A stretch of DNA of 8,217 nucleotides from positions 1-8,217 of the forward strand of contig JADGNL010000179.1 of assembly GCA_017883495.1 (NCBI GenBank). The letters run 5' to 3'. Positions 5,174 to 8,217 of the stretch are shown here, piece by piece (within the stretch, counting starts at the first letter, position 1; every line of letters begins with the position of its first letter). The position numbers and the translations under genes are program-made. The notes beneath the pieces are model-generated. The model saw only the letters and a program-made list of their open reading frames with translations. It had not been told where the DNA came from and made no database searches. Source of the DNA: Methanomicrobiales archaeon. GTDB lineage: Archaea; Halobacteriota; Methanomicrobia; Methanomicrobiales; Methanospirillaceae.

Positions 5174-5275
5174 CGGGCCCGGAGCGGGGTCTCGTCGCCG
5201 GGGTAGATCCGGCCGTTCCGGTTGCAGCCGACGGCGGAGACCGGCCCGTTCGCGGCACGGCGTGCTCGCGTGCCG
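5174..5275. other. Strong predicted hairpins in the cbf5-tRNA spacer
   Basis: The spacer 5122-5288 has no gene that can be supported. In it, GGTCTC (5188-5193) and CGCCG (5196-5200) pair with CGGCG (5232-5236) and GAGACC (5237-5242), 11 pairs with one 2-base bulge. An outer stem CGGGCC/GGCCCG (5174-5179 with 5243-5248) adds six more across an 8-base bulge, and an inner CCGG/CCGG hairpin fills the loop. A second hairpin CGGCACG-N9-CGTGCCG (5253-5275) follows, 13 bases past the cbf5 stop on the minus strand. It could be the 3' end structure of the cbf5 mRNA or a small RNA. In GC-rich DNA such pairing can arise by chance. Confidence 0.4.
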
Positions 5276-5288
5276 TGTTCTCGCTCGC

Positions 5289-6185
5289 TCACCGCGCCTT
5301 CCGCGCCCAGCTCCGCGGGTACGTCCCCGGCGCCATGAAGACCGTCTCGGGGGCGGCCACGAGCCCGGTCTTTCCCGGCGCGGTCGCCTCGCTCGAGACG
5401 AGCGTGCGGGCGAGCGCGACGAGCTCCCCCTTCCGCGTCACGAGCGCCACGGTCTCGCCGGCCCGGAACACCGGAAGCTCCGCCACGCCGACCCCCGCAA
5501 GCGCGGCCCCATGGCAGACCGCGTCCACGGCCCGGTCCCCGATCACGATCGCCTTGAGGTCCGGGACCGCGACCTCGACCGGCAGGAGCATCGCGTCGAG
5601 CGCGGAACGATCGCTCTCCGCGGCCCGGACGGCCGCGTCCTTGAGGGCGTGGAGCGTGACCGCGTCGCCCTCGCCGAACGCGCCGGACCGGGTCCGGCGG
5701 AGCTCGACCATCTGGCCCCCGCATCCGGCCACCAGCCCGAGGTGGTGGCAGAGCGAGCGGATGTACGTCCCGGCCTCGCAGGTCACCCGGAAGAGGACGA
5801 GCCGCCCGTCGACCGCGAGGACGTCGAGCGAGTGGATCCGGCGGATCCGCAGCTGCCGCTTCACGGCCGACCGCCGGGGCGGGCGCTGGTAGATCCGGCC
5901 GACGAACTCCTCCGCGACCGCGCGGACCCGCTCCTCGTCGACGTCGGAGTGGAGGCGCATCAGGCAGACGTACTCCTTCTCGTGCTTGAGCAGGAGGCGG
6001 GCGAGCCGGACGGCCCGGCCGTACATCACCACGAGCACGCCCGAGACCATGGGGTCGAGCGTGCCCGCGTGGCCGACGTCGACGCCGAGGATCTCGCCGA
6101 CCCAGGCCGCCACCTGGTGGCTCGACGGGCCTCGGGGCTTGTCGATCACGACGATCCCGGGACGCGTGACGAGGGTTTCGGTCAT
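5289..6185 (-). CDS. cbf5: Archaeal Cbf5 (TruB-family tRNA/rRNA pseudouridine synthase)
   Basis: A 298-residue catalytic subunit of the H/ACA ribonucleoprotein, which converts uridine to pseudouridine in rRNA under guide RNAs together with Nop10, Gar1 and L7Ae; archaeal Cbf5 can also act on tRNA position 55. The TruB domain spans about residues 9-200: IDKPRGPSSHQVAAWV near the start, the catalytic loop GHAGTLDPMVSGVL with Asp44 as nucleophile, RPPRRSAVKRQLR (101-113), and CEAGTYIRSLCHHLG (136-150). The PUA RNA-binding domain covers about 207-285 (KAIVIGDRAVDAV and GELVALARTLVS). It lacks the N-terminal extension of many archaeal and eukaryotic homologues, making it slightly short. The ATG at 6185 overlaps the hemD stop as ATGA, so translation is probably coupled to hemD. 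The archaeal form, rather than bacterial TruB, is supported by the PUA sequence and the archaeal setting. A tRNA-Ser gene lies downstream on the same strand. Confidence 0.95.
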   Translation of the reverse strand: MTETLVTRPGIVVIDKPRGPSSHQVAAWVGEILGVDVGHAGTLDPMVSGVLVVMYGRAVRLARLLLKHEKEYVCLMRLHSDVDEERVRAVAEEFVGRIYQRPPRRSAVKRQLRIRRIHSLDVLAVDGRLVLFRVTCEAGTYIRSLCHHLGLVAGCGGQMVELRRTRSGAFGEGDAVTLHALKDAAVRAAESDRSALDAMLLPVEVAVPDLKAIVIGDRAVDAVCHGAALAGVGVAELPVFRAGETVALVTRKGELVALARTLVSSEATAPGKTGLVAAPETVFMAPGTYPRSWARKAR

Positions 6186-6859
6186 CGGCCTCCGATCGCC
6201 CGGAGCGCGCCCTCGAGCGAGCCGTCCCCGACCGCGTCGGGCTCGACTCCGGCCCCGCGCATCCGTTCGGCCGTCACGTCCCCGATCGCGCAGACGAGCA
6301 GCCCCGGGCGCCGGCTCCAGACCGCCTCCGAGAACGAGTTCGCCGAGGTGAAGAGGACCGCGTCGGCGTCCGCGAGGTCGAGCGGCTCGCCCGTCGGGAT
6401 CAGCCGGTAGATCCGGTATTCCACGGGCTCGCCGCCGGCGGCCCGGATCGCGGCGAGGAGGGGCTCGTTCGGCACGTCCGCGCGCGGGATGCCGATGGTC
6501 TTTCCCCTGAGCCAGCCCCCGAGGTGCGGCACGAAGTCCCGCGAGTAGAAGGAGGAGAGCGCCTCGGCCGTAACGCCGTGCCGGGCCAGCGCCGCCCGCG
6601 TCGCCGGGCCGATGGCGACGACGCGGAGATCCCGCCCCGACGCCGCCACCTGCGTCCCCACCAGATCGGCGGGGAGGGCCGAGGTGAAGAAGAGCCCGTC
6701 GAATCGTCCGGCTGCGAGGCTGGCGCCGAAGGCCTCGATCGCGGCGGGCGAGACCTCGGCCCGGAGCGGCGAGACCGGGTAGCACTCGTGGCCGAACCGG
6801 GCGCAGCGCTCGGCGTCGTCGCCGCCCTTGTCCGGAAGCCTGGTGATGGCGATCCTCAT
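6182..6859 (-). CDS. hemD: Uroporphyrinogen-III synthase
   Basis: A 225-residue cytosolic enzyme that closes linear hydroxymethylbilane into uroporphyrinogen III with inversion of ring D, the last common step before siroheme, cobamides and coenzyme F430. Two Rossmann-like halves are visible: MRIAITRLPDK (1-11) and LFFTSALPADLVG in the first, then VVAIGPATRAALARHGVTAE, LRGKTIGIPRA, VLFTSANSFSEAV and VCAIGDVTAERMRGAGVEPD. The paired FTSA motifs and the IGPAT/IGDVT motifs are typical of HemD, a family with otherwise low sequence identity. Length is normal. The ATG at 6859 follows AGGCAG, and a TATA-like box about 27-34 bases upstream suggests a very short leader. The stop overlaps the cbf5 start. 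No other heme, siroheme or F430 gene is in the window, so the pathway is not clustered here. Confidence 0.93.
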   Translation of the reverse strand: MRIAITRLPDKGGDDAERCARFGHECYPVSPLRAEVSPAAIEAFGASLAAGRFDGLFFTSALPADLVGTQVAASGRDLRVVAIGPATRAALARHGVTAEALSSFYSRDFVPHLGGWLRGKTIGIPRADVPNEPLLAAIRAAGGEPVEYRIYRLIPTGEPLDLADADAVLFTSANSFSEAVWSRRPGLLVCAIGDVTAERMRGAGVEPDAVGDGSLEGALRAIGGR

Positions 6860-6885
6860 CTGCCTGAGCCTGTCGGCGCGCCCGG

Positions 6886-6893
6886 ACTAAACG
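6886..6893 (-). promoter_or_regulatory. TATA-like box for hemD-cbf5
   Basis: CGTTTAGT on the minus strand lies 27-34 bases before the hemD ATG at 6859, giving a predicted transcript start within a few bases of the start codon. It shares the short divergent region 6860-6935 with the plus-strand gene. Confidence 0.4.
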
Positions 6894-6903
6894 GTATCGA
6901 TCG

Positions 6904-6911
6904 CCTTTATG
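6904..6911 (+). promoter_or_regulatory. TATA-like box for the TctA-family gene
   Basis: CCTTTATG lies 25-32 bases before ATG 6936. The upstream ATG at 6909 is part of this box, so if the box is real that ATG cannot be the start codon and transcription begins at about 6930-6936. Confidence 0.4.
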
Positions 6912-6935
6912 CCCGCGCCCTCCGAGGAAATGGTA

Positions 6936-8147
6936 ATGCTCGCGCTCGCGGTCGGGACTCTCCTCGGCGTCGCCCTCGGCGCCCTATCGGGCCTCGCGCC
7001 GGGCATTCACGCGAACACCCTCGCCTCGGCCCTGCTCGCGACCGGCGCCGGCTTCGCGGCCGTGCTCGGCGAGGAGGCGCTGGCCGCGGCCATGTTCGCG
7101 GCCCTGATCACCCACTCCTTCCTCGACAACATCCCCTCGACCTTCCTCGGCGTGCCCGAGGCCGAGACCGCGCTCTCGGTCCTGCCGGCTCACGCGCTCT
7201 GTCTCGAGGGCCGCGGGGAGGAGGCCGTCCGCTGCTCGGCCCTCGGCTCGGCGCTCGCCATGGTCTTCGCGGTCCCGCTCTCGCTCGCCTGCGTTATTCT
7301 CCTTCCGCCGCTCCAGCCGGCCCTCGACTGGGCGATCGGGATCCTGCTCGTCGCAGTCGTCGGCTACCTGGTCCTCTCGGACGACTCCCCCCCGTGGGCC
7401 TTCGCCGTCTTCGCCGTCTCGGGCGCGCTCGGCCTCTTCGCCCTCCGGTACGGGTTCCTGGCCTGGCACACGCTCGGCGCGGACGCGATCTTCCTCCCCC
7501 TCCTCTCGGGCCTCTTCGGACTTCCGATCCTGCTCACGGCTTCGCACGCCCGGGTGCCGGAGCAGCACTTCTCGGGCATCTCGATCCCGACCGCCGTGCT
7601 CGCGCGCCACTCCCTCCTCGGCACGTTCGCCGGGCTCCTCGTCGGCTGGCTCCCAGGGCTCTCGAACGCGACCGCGAACGGCCTGCTCGACGCCGCCGTC
7701 GGGTACGACCGCGACCGCCGCGGCTTCATCGTCGCGACCTCGGCCGCGAACACGGCGAACTCCTTCATCGGCCTCGCCGCGTTCTTCGCGCTCGGCCGGA
7801 CGCGGAACGGGGTGCTCGCCGCCATGGCCGGCCTCACCCTTCCCTCCATGCCCGCGCTGATGGCCGTCGGCCTTGCCGCGGCCGTCGCGGGCTTTCTGCT
7901 GACGATCCGGCTCGCCTCCTCGGCCCGGCACCTCGCCCGCATCGAGGGCCGGCTCCTGAATCTCGCCGTCGTCGGCCTCCTCGTCCTCCTCTCGGCCATA
8001 CTCGCCGGTCCGTTCGGCCTGCTCGTGCTCGGCCTCGCGACCGCAGTCGGGCTCGTCCCGCCGCTCGCGAATGTCCGCCGCGTCCACGCCATGGGCGCGA
8101 TCATGCTCCCGGTCATGGCCTGGTCGTTCGGCGTTCCGGGGTTCTAG
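6936..8147 (+). CDS. TctA-family membrane protein (archaeal COG1784-like)
   Basis: A 403-residue hydrophobic protein with about ten or more membrane segments, related to the large permease subunit (TctA) of tripartite tricarboxylate transporters. Two copies of the family glycine-proline motif show the internal duplication: GALSGLAPGIHANTLASAL near residues 15-33 and GLLVGWLPGLSNATANGLL near 233-251. Other conserved-looking segments are THSFLDNIPSTFLGVPEAE and TSAANTANSFIGLAAFFALG. No TctB or solute-binding TctC gene is next to it, so it may work alone or with distant partners; its substrate cannot be inferred. The start chosen is ATG 6936, which has GAGG 8 bases before it and fits the TATA-like box; ATG 6930 and ATG 6909 are alternatives adding 2 or 9 residues. 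It is divergent from hemD and ends just before a T-run. Confidence 0.88.
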   Translation: MLALAVGTLLGVALGALSGLAPGIHANTLASALLATGAGFAAVLGEEALAAAMFAALITHSFLDNIPSTFLGVPEAETALSVLPAHALCLEGRGEEAVRCSALGSALAMVFAVPLSLACVILLPPLQPALDWAIGILLVAVVGYLVLSDDSPPWAFAVFAVSGALGLFALRYGFLAWHTLGADAIFLPLLSGLFGLPILLTASHARVPEQHFSGISIPTAVLARHSLLGTFAGLLVGWLPGLSNATANGLLDAAVGYDRDRRGFIVATSAANTANSFIGLAAFFALGRTRNGVLAAMAGLTLPSMPALMAVGLAAAVAGFLLTIRLASSARHLARIEGRLLNLAVVGLLVLLSAILAGPFGLLVLGLATAVGLVPPLANVRRVHAMGAIMLPVMAWSFGVPGF

Positions 8148-8217
8148 GCGGTGCCTTTTTTGCTCCGCGGCCCCCGATCCGTACGCGTGACCCGGCGGTA
8201 CTGGTGGGGCGAGATCG
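8144..8217 (-). CDS. Possible C-terminal tail of a minus-strand gene cut by window edge
   Basis: Reading in from the right edge, 23 codons end at a TAG (8146-8144): ISPHQYRRVTR then a basic tail ending SKKGTA. Third positions are almost all G or C, as in the real genes here, and the arrangement would be convergent with the TctA-family gene, overlapping its stop by 4 bases. The fragment is too short to name a family, and it contains the T-run proposed as a terminator on the other strand. Confidence 0.3.
   Translation of the reverse strand, partial: ISPHQYRRVTRTDRGPRSKKGTA
8156..8161 (+). terminator. T-run terminator after the TctA-family gene
   Basis: Six T residues begin 8 bases after the TAG stop, in otherwise GC-rich sequence. 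A very small GGC/GCC stem precedes them. Archaeal transcription commonly ends at such T-runs without a strong hairpin. Confidence 0.5.

Noticed and set aside
5133..5258. A minus-strand reading through the cbf5-tRNA spacer (VGCNRNGRIYPGDE) with GC-rich third positions
   Set aside because: It has no start codon, continues from a cbf5 shadow frame and runs into the tRNA gene before stopping.
6984..8087. A 367-codon minus-strand frame opposite the TctA-family gene
   Set aside because: Translation is dominated by Glu, Arg, Asp and Gly, a typical antisense shadow of a hydrophobic membrane protein.
1..8217. CRISPR arrays, rRNA genes, insertion sequences
   Set aside because: No regularly spaced repeats, no rRNA-like sequence and no transposase-like translation were seen on either strand.

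Overview
The window looks like part of a GC-rich euryarchaeal genome, most likely a methanogen of the Methanomicrobia. The evidence is an archaeal-type Cbf5 pseudouridine synthase, a tRNA-Ser with no encoded CCA end, promoters whose TATA-like boxes lie about 25-30 bases before start codons (leaderless or nearly leaderless mRNAs), and a nitrogenase-like gene set of the kind found in methanogens. No species can be named from the sequence alone.

Region by region. Bases 1-2087 (minus strand) hold three tightly packed genes in the order NifH-like, NifD-like, NifK-like; the last runs off the left edge. They keep the iron-sulfur cysteines of the nitrogenase superfamily, but the D protein is only 343 residues and no other nif gene is visible. 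This is most likely a nitrogenase-like reductase, not a nitrogenase. A 22-bp inverted repeat lies just upstream. Next come a small cupin (2173-2508), then a two-gene unit read from 4136 to 2553: a CPBP/CAAX-type membrane protease followed by a thioredoxin-like lipoprotein, closed by a hairpin-plus-T terminator.

Bases 4137-5036 contain no intact gene. They hold what looks like a decayed membrane-protein gene, two diverged copies of a short repeat, several palindromes and a possible terminator. A tRNA-Ser(GGA) gene (5037-5121, minus) closes this region. A 167-base spacer with strong predicted hairpins separates it from cbf5 (5289-6185), which overlaps hemD (6182-6859) by 4 bases; both are on the minus strand. 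A TctA-family membrane protein (6936-8147, plus) is transcribed divergently from hemD and ends in a T-run. A possible C-terminal tail of another minus-strand gene reaches the right edge.

How the genes may work together: HemD makes uroporphyrinogen III, the precursor of siroheme, cobamides and coenzyme F430, while nitrogenase-like reductases include tetrapyrrole-reducing enzymes. The two lie in one window but not in one operon, so a link is only a possibility. The H-D-K set and the decayed, repeat-bearing region at 4137-5036 deserve the closest look.
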